Origin: SpSt-333 sp040751955
Lineage (GTDB): Bacteria; Bacteroidota; Ignavibacteria; UBA10030; UBA8401
Assembly (NCBI GenBank): GCA_040751955.1
Contig: JBFMFY010000005.1
Coordinates: forward strand, 33,178 to 97,177
Direction: 5' to 3'
DNA length: 64,000 nt
The notes beneath the pieces were generated by a model that saw only the letters and a list, made by a program, of their open reading frames with translations, did no database searches and was not told where the DNA came from. Both the position numbers and the translations under genes were made by a program. Shown piece after piece: positions 24,379 to 31,658 of this stretch. Position 1 is the stretch's first letter. Each line of letters starts with the position of its first letter.

Positions 24379-25323
24379 TTATTCGTAGATATGAAGGAGG
24401 GCGGAGAGGATCGATTTCATTTTTGCACGGAATGACGATGGAGAAATCGCTTCTGCCTTTTCACCCCACCGAAGCAGCCAGGTTATAATCGAATCTTCAC
24501 TCGACGAGGCGATCGTAAGTATCACGTGATCTTTCTTCCGTTCTGTTCTTATGATCTTATACGGCGGTTGCTCTTTGACCCAACGGTAACTATCCCGTGC
24601 TATCTTAACAGTGTACAGGGTACGGCGTGAATGATCTTCCTGTTGCAGTTGGGCGAGCCGGAAGTTCTTCGGACGTTCATACATTTTGCTAGTCACCAGC
24701 ACCGCCTCCATCCGGTCAAGGCGGAACACGCGGAGATCTTTTCTAAGATGATCGAACCCGGTCATCATCCAAACACCGAAATAATTTGCCAGCGCGTACG
24801 GATCAACTTCGCGCACCATCGGTTCAGGAGACTGCGCACTCGGCTTATAGTACCTAAAGGCAACACGCTTCTTTTCGAGAATCGCTCTGCGTATCTTCAT
24901 CAGTGCATCGTGCAGTTCTTTCCGCTCCCCCTGCATCCCAAAAAAGACGTTGATGTAACTTTTGAGGTATGCGACTTCCTTCTTCAGATCCTTTGATAGT
25001 GAGGCGTGGATTTTATTTTCGGCGGAACGTGCCGCTTTCTTGTACTGCAGATCGAACTGCTGCCCCACCGCGCCGGCACCAAGAATGAGCATCAATGCTT
25101 CATCTTTCGTGAAACTCACCGGCGGTAGAAAGTACCCTTCTTCAATGGAATATCCTTCCCCCGCTTTTCCAGTAACAGGAACATTCGCTTCCATCAATGC
25201 AAGCACATCACGATAAATTGTCCGCTTGGTAACGTCGAAACGTTCCGCAAGCTTTTGAGAGGTGATTTTTGGATTGGATTGGATTTCGAGGAGGAGCGCA
25301 AACAGCCGGTCGGTGCGGTTCAT
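24379..25323 (-). CDS. WYL-domain transcriptional regulator (YafY family)
   Basis: A 314-residue regulator. N-terminal winged helix-turn-helix at residues ~5-60, with the recognition region Leu-Ala-Glu-Arg-Phe-Asp-Val-Thr-Lys-Arg-Thr-Ile-Tyr-Arg-Asp. A WYL ligand-binding domain follows at ~150-220, with Arg-Glu-Val-Asp-Pro-Tyr-Ala-Leu and Phe-Arg-Leu-Asp-Arg-Met, then a WYL C-terminal extension. WYL domains sense nucleic acids or small ligands in known members. It probably controls the same-strand downstream cluster of DHFR-like, VOC, DUF1801 and tag genes, though that is inferred only from position. Confidence 0.88.
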   Translation of the reverse strand: MNRTDRLFALLLEIQSNPKITSQKLAERFDVTKRTIYRDVLALMEANVPVTGKAGEGYSIEEGYFLPPVSFTKDEALMLILGAGAVGQQFDLQYKKAARSAENKIHASLSKDLKKEVAYLKSYINVFFGMQGERKELHDALMKIRRAILEKKRVAFRYYKPSAQSPEPMVREVDPYALANYFGVWMMTGFDHLRKDLRVFRLDRMEAVLVTSKMYERPKNFRLAQLQQEDHSRRTLYTVKIARDSYRWVKEQPPYKIIRTERKKDHVILTIASSSEDSIITWLLRWGEKAEAISPSSFRAKMKSILSALLHIYE

Positions 25324-25330
25324 GAAAATT

Positions 25331-27025
25331 TCATCCTACAACCCGGAGATATTCCTCAAGTGAAATGATCCCGGAAACAAGTTTCTTCGCCGCATCGAAT
25401 CGCAGGGTTTCAAAACCTTTCTTTGCAGCAGTCTCTTTCAATTTTACAGGAGAGACCTGCTGGAACAACAGATCTTTCACCGGTTCATCAACAACCAGCA
25501 CTTCATGGATCGCCGTTCTTCCAAAATATCCGTCGCCGCCGCACACGTCGCATCCTTTCCCACGATACAGCACAATAGAACCTTCCAGTTGGCTGAGACC
25601 TGCCGACTGCAGCATATGTCTGGTCGGAGTATAACTTTCGCGGCAGAATTTGCAGACGCGGCGTGCCAGTTGCTGAAAGATAATGCCGTTGAGCGTATTT
25701 GCCAGCCATGTATGGTGGATGCCGAGGTTTACCATACGAGGAATGGAAGAGAGCGCATCGCTGGCAAGGATAGTTGTCACCACCATTGTTCCGGTCAATG
25801 CCGCTTCTGCCGCTGCTGCGCCCGCTTCTGCATCCCGAATTTCTCCAAGGACAACAATATCGGGGCGATGACGCATCACGGAACGAATTGAGGCTGCATA
25901 ATCGAGTTTCTGTTCAACATCCACCTGCACCTGACTGGCAAACTCAAATTTGTATTCAACGGGATTTTCCACCGTGATAATATTTTTTTGCGAATCGCGG
26001 AGTTCGTTCAGGATTCCGTACATGGTGGTCGTCTTTCCGCCGGCAGAAGGACCCGCAATGACGAGAAGACCCCGCGGTCGATTGAGCAGGTGACGCACAA
26101 GAAGAAGATTTTCCGCCGTGAATCCCAATTCATCAATGTCCAGACTTCGTTTTGCTTTTCTCAATATGCGGATCGAAAACCTCTCTCCTTCGATCGTCGG
26201 CAGTGTGCTCACGCGCATATCGAATGTCATTGTTCCGTACTGCGCAGTGTACACACCGTCCTGCGCCTTTCGTTTGTCGAAAACGTTCAAACTGCCGCGC
26301 GCCCGCATAACGTTGCACATCGGTTCCGTTAACTCTTTGGGGAGCGAGACAGCATGTTCCAGCATTCCGTCCACCGTATAACGCACGCGAAACTCACCTT
26401 CCATCGGTTCAAAGTACACATCGGTGGCGCCGTGTTTGATCGCGCGGATGAGAATTTCATCCACAAGCAAGTCGGCATTGGGCACTTTTCCCGACCGGTA
26501 CAATTCGTACACCTTCTCTTTTCCCTTGCTCCGCAGATCGAGCGTTTCTATCTGGAATTTTGACGGCAATTTACTGTACTCGTCCGCGGCATCTGCCGGT
26601 TTTTTGAACACGACGGTATCGAACGCGCTCCGTTTCGCCACCACCGGCACGATAAATGTCTTTTCGTCCCGTTTCATGGCATCAAGCACATTTTTATACG
26701 GAGGGTTGACAAATGCAACAGTCAGTTCAACACCGCTGCGAATGATCGGGAGCGAATTGTATTTCTTGATGTACTCTTCGCGCTGGACAAGATCGTTGAC
26801 TGCGACGATTGCAGGCGTAAGATTGATGAACGGTATCTTGAATTCTTCAGCAATCGCTTCAGCAACGACTTCTTCCTGGACGCCGACGAGATCGATCAGC
26901 ACGTCGGCGCATCGTTTCGGGGCAGGTTCATTCATTGCCCGCTGGAATTTATCCATGCGTACCTTATCGATGTGTCCCTTTGTAAAGAGATACCGCGCCA
27001 GGCGTATGTCTTCTTCTCTGATCAT
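25331..27025 (-). CDS. PilB/GspE-type secretion ATPase, copy 2, with altered active site
   Basis: A 564-residue ATPase of the type IV pilus/type II secretion family. An MshEN-like N-terminal domain covers ~1-150. Walker A is Gly-Pro-Ser-Ala-Gly-Gly-Lys-Thr (325-332) and Walker B ends Val-Leu-Gly-Glu-Ile-Arg (392-397), so ATP binding may be kept. The Asp box reads Ala-Thr-Asp-Val-Tyr instead of Ala-Ser-Asp-Ile-His, and both His-box histidines (positions 413 and 420) are Thr and Leu. The zinc tetracysteine near residues 450-495 is kept. It aligns end to end with copy 1 (27755-29458) and ends the REC/zinc-ribbon/ATPase double cassette. It may have reduced hydrolysis or act in a mixed hexamer. 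Confidence 0.88.
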   Translation of the reverse strand: MIREEDIRLARYLFTKGHIDKVRMDKFQRAMNEPAPKRCADVLIDLVGVQEEVVAEAIAEEFKIPFINLTPAIVAVNDLVQREEYIKKYNSLPIIRSGVELTVAFVNPPYKNVLDAMKRDEKTFIVPVVAKRSAFDTVVFKKPADAADEYSKLPSKFQIETLDLRSKGKEKVYELYRSGKVPNADLLVDEILIRAIKHGATDVYFEPMEGEFRVRYTVDGMLEHAVSLPKELTEPMCNVMRARGSLNVFDKRKAQDGVYTAQYGTMTFDMRVSTLPTIEGERFSIRILRKAKRSLDIDELGFTAENLLLVRHLLNRPRGLLVIAGPSAGGKTTTMYGILNELRDSQKNIITVENPVEYKFEFASQVQVDVEQKLDYAASIRSVMRHRPDIVVLGEIRDAEAGAAAAEAALTGTMVVTTILASDALSSIPRMVNLGIHHTWLANTLNGIIFQQLARRVCKFCRESYTPTRHMLQSAGLSQLEGSIVLYRGKGCDVCGGDGYFGRTAIHEVLVVDEPVKDLLFQQVSPVKLKETAAKKGFETLRFDAAKKLVSGIISLEEYLRVVG

Positions 27026-27031
27026 GGAGTC

Positions 27032-27352
27032 TTAACTGAAGAATTTATCAATGTCGTCCTGTGTTACTTTGTTCTGCTGCATTTCCGTCTGTGTCATCGA
27101 TCGCTGAATGTCGATCAGCGTCATCAATTCCTGCTCCGAAAATTCGCTGACCACGCCAAGCGATGTCTCAAACTTCTGCAGTCTCATCAACGTCGTTACT
27201 TTTATCAACTGGCTGCCGCAACTGCCGCAATAATGATCCATCAGAGAATTCAGAAAGCCGCATTTGCAGCGCACCGAAGTGAGCCGCGTGCCGCACATGA
27301 TACATTCAACCGCAGTGCGGGGATTATCGCTGTTGCAATTCGAGCAGATCAT
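27032..27352 (-). CDS. zinc-ribbon protein with FliM-like C-terminal peptide, copy 2
   Basis: A 106-residue protein. Residues 3-46 hold four Cys pairs (Cys-Ser-Asn-Cys, Cys-Ile-Met-Cys, Cys-Lys-Cys, Cys-Gly-Ser-Cys), enough for two zinc ribbons. A predicted helical middle follows. The last residues (96-105) read Val-Thr-Gln-Asp-Asp-Ile-Asp-Lys-Phe-Phe, close to the Ser-Gln-x-Glu-Ile-Asp-Ala-Leu-Leu N-terminal peptide by which flagellar FliM binds phospho-CheY. Overlaps the upstream receiver gene by 4 bases and lies 6 bases before ATPase copy 2. Function unknown; an adaptor between receiver and ATPase is my inference. Confidence 0.72.
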   Translation of the reverse strand: MICSNCNSDNPRTAVECIMCGTRLTSVRCKCGFLNSLMDHYCGSCGSQLIKVTTLMRLQKFETSLGVVSEFSEQELMTLIDIQRSMTQTEMQQNKVTQDDIDKFFS

Positions 27353-27738
27353 GATGGATTTCTTTCGATGTTCAGGAGTTTGTTCATCACTTCAATGACT
27401 CTGTCCGGTGAATACGGTTTCACAATATAGTAGCTAGCCCCGGCAGCTTTTGCTTCTTGCACTGTCTCAATATTTGAAACGGCGGAGACCATAACAACGA
27501 TCACTTGAGGGTTCAATATCTTTAACTGTTTTAATACTTCAATGCCGGACATTTTCGGCATCATGTTATCCAAAAAGACAATCGATGGTGCGTGTTGTTT
27601 GAATTTCGCAATGCCGTCCTCCCCGTCAACTGCCTGATACAATTTCGTTACACCCGCTTTCCTCATCGTCATGGCAAACAATGCCCGGATGTGGTCGGAA
27701 TCATCGATAATCAATACGGAAACATTCTCGAGTTTCAT
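27349..27738 (-). CDS. CheY-like single-domain response regulator, copy 2
   Basis: A 129-residue stand-alone receiver domain. Acidic pair Asp-Asp at 12-13, phospho-acceptor Asp 57 in Ile-Val-Phe-Leu-Asp, switch residue Ser 85 and Lys 107 in Val-Lys-Pro-Tyr are all present, so phosphorylation should be possible. There is no output domain and no histidine kinase nearby. It is encoded with the zinc-ribbon protein and ATPase copy 2. Confidence 0.92.
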   Translation of the reverse strand: MKLENVSVLIIDDSDHIRALFAMTMRKAGVTKLYQAVDGEDGIAKFKQHAPSIVFLDNMMPKMSGIEVLKQLKILNPQVIVVMVSAVSNIETVQEAKAAGASYYIVKPYSPDRVIEVMNKLLNIERNPS

Positions 27739-27754
27739 ATCTGCCCTCGTTCAA

Positions 27755-29458
27755 TCAAAGTGTGGATCGGGTTACGCGTTGGATCTCTTCCAGTGTAGTC
27801 AATCCGGCGATCACCTTTTTCAAACCGTCAAACCGGAGATCACGGAAGCCATTCTTCACCGCTATCTCCCGAATCTTTGTTGTTTGCGCATTCTCAAAGA
27901 TTAAATTTTGTATCTCTTCCGTAACACTGAAGACCTCATGGATGGCGATCCTCCCGCGGTATCCCTGAAAATTACATTGCTTGCAGCCGACGCCGCGGTA
28001 AAAAATTGTCCGGTCTGCCAGTCCGCTTAAACCCATATGATACATCATCTCGTCGTCTGGTTTGTACGCCTCTTTGCAATGCGGACAAATTTTACGAACG
28101 AGCCGCTGCGCTACCACACCGATTAACGCAGGAGCGAGCCAGTACGAAGGGACCCCCATGTTGATCAAGCGGGGAATTGCACTAATCGCATCATTTGTAT
28201 GCAATGTTGAGAGAACAAGATGTCCGGTCAACGCCGCCTCCGTGGCGATTGTTCCGGTTTCGGAATCACGTATTTCTCCGACAAGTGCGATGTCGGGGTC
28301 CTGCCGCAGAATTGCACGCAGTGTATTTGCAAACGTAAGGTTGCGATCGGGATCGACATTCACCTGATTGACTGTATCCACTTTATACTCTACAGGATTC
28401 TCAACCGTCACGATATTTTTTTCGACAGATTTGATATGATTGATTGCTGCATATAACGTTGTGCTTTTTCCGCTTCCTGTCGGTCCTGTTACCAGCAGTA
28501 ATCCGTTCGGCTGACGCAACAGATGTTCCAGCATGGCAAGATTGTGCTGAGCGAAACCGAGATCCTCAATTTTCTTGTCTATCGATCCTTTGCTGAGAAT
28601 ACGGAGGACGATCTTTTCTCCATTGATCGTCGGCAATGCATTGACCCGAAGGTCAAAGGAGCGGTTTTCGATGGTAAGCGTGATGCGTCCGTCTTGCGGT
28701 GTGCGCTTTTCAAAAATATCCATTGCCGCTTTTGTTTTGATAACGGCGGCAAGACCTTCGGCTATTGTCCTCGGGAACGAAGCGATACGCTGCAGAACGC
28801 CGTCAAACCGGAACCGAAGGCGAACTTCATGTTCAAACGGTTCGAGGTGAATATCGCTGGCGCCGAGTTTAACAGCACGCAGAAATATCTCCTCCACCAG
28901 CATAATCAGCGGAGGAAATTCCCCGATCTGTTCCAACCGCTTCACTTCCTTTTCGCCGCTGCGGATGACATCAAACTTTTCCAGATCAATGGCGTTCGCG
29001 ATCCGCTTCAGTTCGTCGAAGCCCCCTTGTTGTATCTTCAGCGTCTCTTCAAAATCGCCGATCTCGGCAATGACGGGGACTATTTTTTTCTCCGTGATCT
29101 TTGCAAGTTCGTCCAGCAATTGTTTATACGGCGGGTCAACAAGGGCTACAGTGAGTTCGTTGCCGAAGAGAAACATCGGGATCACGCGGTGTTCGCGAAT
29201 GTACGAGCCGGGAATAATCTCCTTCGGCGCCGAGCTTGTTTCGGCATACAGTTTCATCTCAGGAATATTGAACGCCTTCCCGATGCAGTGAACAAGTTCC
29301 TGTTCCGAAAAGATTTTTGCATCTACTAGCGCATGTGCAATCCCCTGGTTCATCCCGTAGTTGCTGGCAAAATCAACAAACTGATCCCACTGCTCCTGTG
29401 TGAGTACCTTATTCTTCAGGCAGTAATCGCGAAATTGTATATCTTCCTTTGCAAACAT
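27755..29458 (-). CDS. PilB/GspE-type secretion ATPase, copy 1, canonical
   Basis: A 567-residue hexameric motor ATPase of the pilus/type II secretion family. N-terminal MshEN-like domain at ~1-150, then the ATPase core with Asp box Ala-Ser-Asp-Ile-His near 200, Walker A Gly-Pro-Thr-Gly-Ser-Gly-Lys-Ser (325-332), Walker B ending Val-Gly-Glu-Ile-Arg, and His box Gly-His...Ser-Thr-Leu-His-Thr-Asn-Asp near 412-424. Two Cys-x-x-Cys pairs near 458 and 488 form the zinc site. All catalytic residues are present. Its ATG overlaps the zinc-ribbon stop as TAATG. No PilC, PilM-Q or prepilin peptidase gene is in the window. Confidence 0.93.
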   Translation of the reverse strand: MFAKEDIQFRDYCLKNKVLTQEQWDQFVDFASNYGMNQGIAHALVDAKIFSEQELVHCIGKAFNIPEMKLYAETSSAPKEIIPGSYIREHRVIPMFLFGNELTVALVDPPYKQLLDELAKITEKKIVPVIAEIGDFEETLKIQQGGFDELKRIANAIDLEKFDVIRSGEKEVKRLEQIGEFPPLIMLVEEIFLRAVKLGASDIHLEPFEHEVRLRFRFDGVLQRIASFPRTIAEGLAAVIKTKAAMDIFEKRTPQDGRITLTIENRSFDLRVNALPTINGEKIVLRILSKGSIDKKIEDLGFAQHNLAMLEHLLRQPNGLLLVTGPTGSGKSTTLYAAINHIKSVEKNIVTVENPVEYKVDTVNQVNVDPDRNLTFANTLRAILRQDPDIALVGEIRDSETGTIATEAALTGHLVLSTLHTNDAISAIPRLINMGVPSYWLAPALIGVVAQRLVRKICPHCKEAYKPDDEMMYHMGLSGLADRTIFYRGVGCKQCNFQGYRGRIAIHEVFSVTEEIQNLIFENAQTTKIREIAVKNGFRDLRFDGLKKVIAGLTTLEEIQRVTRSTL

Positions 29459-29790
29459 TATTCAAATAAAGTGTCAAGTTCGGATTGCGTCATCGTACGA
29501 ACCGTTTTCTTTGCAACCAGTCGTTCACCTTCTTCGAGCAGTTCGCTGATTTCGGCTTCTCTCAATTGCGGTATGTTAATAAAACGGAGTTGCTTCCCTT
29601 CGTTGATGATTGCAGCAATTGCCGTGGGAATATGGACGCCGCATTTTCCACAGAACTTATAGATCAAGGGATTGCCGTGATGGCACGAAAGGCACGTCCA
29701 CCCCAGTTCCGTTCCGCATTCAGCACATTGAAAAGGGGGATCGTAATATTTCCGATTGCAAGTGGGACAGGTGTAATTTGGCGTCATCAT
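29458..29790 (-). CDS. zinc-ribbon protein with FliM-like C-terminal peptide, copy 1
   Basis: A 110-residue protein with four Cys-x-x-Cys pairs in residues 8-50 (Cys-Pro-Thr-Cys, Cys-Ala-Glu-Cys, Cys-Leu-Ser-Cys, Cys-Gly-Lys-Cys), a double zinc ribbon. The C-terminus (100-109) reads Met-Thr-Gln-Ser-Glu-Leu-Asp-Thr-Leu-Phe, like the CheY-binding peptide of FliM. Same architecture as copy 2 although the middles differ. Overlaps receiver copy 1 by 4 bases and ATPase copy 1 by one base, so the three are translationally coupled. Confidence 0.72.
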   Translation of the reverse strand: MMTPNYTCPTCNRKYYDPPFQCAECGTELGWTCLSCHHGNPLIYKFCGKCGVHIPTAIAAIINEGKQLRFINIPQLREAEISELLEEGERLVAKKTVRTMTQSELDTLFE

Positions 29791-30149
29791 TCGATGATCC
29801 GGAATTTTTTCAGTGTGTCGTAAATTTTCTCGGGCTCGTACGGTTTTAGAATGTAACCGCTCGCTCCTGCTTCCTTTGCTTTTTGCACATCTTCAGCAGC
29901 CGAGATCGATGTCAGCATGATCCCTATGAAGTCAGAGTTGATCTGCTTCATTTCCGCCAACGCCTCAACGCCGCTTTTCTTCGGCATCACGTAATCAATA
30001 AAGACAACATCAGGTTTGTATTCCGAAAATTTCTTGACAGCGTCTTCGCCGTTTTCGGCAAAATCCACGGCAAGCTGTTTTTTGCGAAGGATGGCAGAGA
30101 GAAGTGTTCTGTTATACGCGGAATCGTCAACGACAAGTACTTTTTTCAT
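29787..30149 (-). CDS. CheY-like single-domain response regulator, copy 1
   Basis: A 120-residue receiver domain with Asp 8-Asp 9, phospho-acceptor Asp 52 in Val-Phe-Ile-Asp, Thr 80 and Lys 102 in Leu-Lys-Pro-Tyr, all in place. No output domain. It differs from copy 2 at many positions, so the duplication is not recent. Lies 8 bases after a small membrane-protein gene. Confidence 0.92.
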   Translation of the reverse strand: MKKVLVVDDSAYNRTLLSAILRKKQLAVDFAENGEDAVKKFSEYKPDVVFIDYVMPKKSGVEALAEMKQINSDFIGIMLTSISAAEDVQKAKEAGASGYILKPYEPEKIYDTLKKFRIIE

Positions 30150-30157
30150 ACGAGATA

Positions 30158-30577
30158 TTAATCGACAACAATCCCAACTTGACCGAATGCTTTTTTAACA
30201 GCGGGAATTTCATTGTCATAAAGATAGATGGATGTTTCTGTTGCATGGTGGTACACTTTCAATTTCGGCCTGCTCCCCTGTTCTATTTCAACTTGAGTGA
30301 TATCCTTGTTGTTGACCGTGATCGTTCGATTCGTCAGCCGAAACGGTTTTTTGAACACGACCATTGATGGGAAAATTGCAACTGAATGTACTGTCACTGA
30401 ATAGAAAATCCCAAGAAGAAGTGCTATCAAGGGTACCAGATACCACTGGTACTCGCCGAATATTTCTGCCGACGGAGCATAGATGAAAAATGGAATTTCA
30501 ATCAGCAGAATTGCCGACGCTACGATGAATACGCCGTCCCACAACGCATCGAATCGTGATTGAAATAGCGGTTTCAT
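30158..30577 (-). CDS. two-helix membrane protein of unknown function
   Basis: A 139-residue protein with two hydrophobic helices at ~15-33 and ~45-68, then a ~70-residue soluble C-terminal part rich in beta strand with Asn-Arg-Thr-Ile-Thr-Val and Ile-Tyr-Leu-Tyr segments, similar in outline to bacterial PH-like (DUF304-type) domains. No function is recognised. It is two bases after the pilin-like gene and 8 bases before receiver copy 1, so it belongs to the pilus-ATPase locus. Confidence 0.6.
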   Translation of the reverse strand: MKPLFQSRFDALWDGVFIVASAILLIEIPFFIYAPSAEIFGEYQWYLVPLIALLLGIFYSVTVHSVAIFPSMVVFKKPFRLTNRTITVNNKDITQVEIEQGSRPKLKVYHHATETSIYLYDNEIPAVKKAFGQVGIVVD

Positions 30578-30578
30578 A

Positions 30579-31004
30579 TTATTGTATTCTTTTCAACTTA
30601 TAATCTTTTCCGGTGACAGTTACAGTGTACCGGGGATACTTTTTATTGCGTAGCTGGACAATCCCGTCCGCTTGAAGTTCGAGGATCTGATCCCTCCCCG
30701 CCTTGTTTATTTTAAATGTTGCTGTGTATGCCTTCTTTTTATTGGTGTATATCCCTGAGACGTCAAGATATTTCTCCAGCGCTTTCGATCCTTTGACATC
30801 GGAGAAAGAACCTTCACCGCCGCCAAGATGCGCCGGTTTATGATAGAATTCTTGTGCTTTCGTCGCGAAGTAAATCATATCCTGCTCAATCTGCATAAGG
30901 TACAGCGAATCCATATTCTCTTGATATATCCGAAGCCCTGTCGCCACAGCCACGCCAACAATAAGGAGACCAAGCACTAGAAGGATTTGTTGTTGTTGTC
31001 CCAT
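30579..31004 (-). CDS. pilin-like single-helix protein
   Basis: A 141-residue protein whose first residues are Met-Gly then four Gln, followed at once by an 18-residue hydrophobic helix and a mixed C-terminal domain. Short polar leader, Gly and immediate helix resemble a type IV pilin or pseudopilin, but the usual Glu at mature position 5 is missing. It is encoded first in the run ending with the two PilB/GspE ATPases, which supports a pilin-like or motor-associated role. Prepilin processing is not shown. It could simply be a signal-anchored protein. Confidence 0.5.
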   Translation of the reverse strand: MGQQQQILLVLGLLIVGVAVATGLRIYQENMDSLYLMQIEQDMIYFATKAQEFYHKPAHLGGGEGSFSDVKGSKALEKYLDVSGIYTNKKKAYTATFKINKAGRDQILELQADGIVQLRNKKYPRYTVTVTGKDYKLKRIQ

Positions 31005-31131
31005 TGTAGATTCTTTCCCGCTTTCTGTACCGCATGATCGAAAAAAAATGGATCAAAGACAACTGTCGTAAATGAGCGGTAAGGAAATTCGAACATACTG
31101 TAACAATGTACAAAGCCGCTGAAAAGAGAAT

Positions 31132-31656
31132 TCAACGGGAAGACAAGACTTTCCGATACGTACGTTCACCATAGTCATCAAAACAGACGAATATGACTTG
31201 ATTGAAATGAGGATACGCAAGAATATATGTTTTTACGCTCTTCACCGCAATGGCGGCTGCTTTGTCCATAGGATATCCATACACGCCACAGCTGATTGCC
31301 GGAAATGCAATCGTTCTAACTCCCAATGATTGAGCTACTGTAAGACTATTCCGGTAACAATTCGCAAGTAGATCTGCTTCTTGCAAAGATCCTCCTTGCC
31401 AAATTGGTCCAACGGTATGAATGACATATTGTGCGTGAAGGTTGTATCCTTTTGTCGCTTTCGCCTCACCCGTTCTGCATCCTCCGAGTGTTCTGCATTC
31501 GGCAAGCAATTCAGGTCCTGCCGCGCGATGGATTGCGCCATCAACACCACCACCGCCGAGCAATGAAGAGTTTGCTGCATTGACGATCGCATCAACATGC
31601 AATGCTGTGATGTCACCACAATAAACTCTCAATAGCGTGCTGCTTTTTGAATTCAT
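31132..31656 (-). CDS. macro-domain ADP-ribose hydrolase (YmdB/MacroD type)
   Basis: A 174-residue single macro domain. The signature Val-Asp-Ala-Ile-Val-Asn-Ala-Ala-Asn-Ser near residue 20 and Gly-Gly-Gly-Val-Asp-Gly-Ala-Ile-His near 36 are complete, including the Asn and Asp that de-ADP-ribosylating members use. Later Ile-Ser-Cys-Gly-Val-Tyr-Gly-Tyr-Pro near 123 also matches. Members deacetylate O-acetyl-ADP-ribose or remove ADP-ribose from proteins. It stands two bases before the next same-strand gene upstream. Confidence 0.92.
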   Translation of the reverse strand: MNSKSSTLLRVYCGDITALHVDAIVNAANSSLLGGGGVDGAIHRAAGPELLAECRTLGGCRTGEAKATKGYNLHAQYVIHTVGPIWQGGSLQEADLLANCYRNSLTVAQSLGVRTIAFPAISCGVYGYPMDKAAAIAVKSVKTYILAYPHFNQVIFVCFDDYGERTYRKVLSSR

Positions 31657-31658
31657 TT

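Noticed and set aside
28523..29329. 268-codon open frame on the plus strand inside the GspE gene
   Set aside because: Exactly antisense to the strongly conserved ATPase; composition of the frame is the mirror of GspE codons and matches no family.
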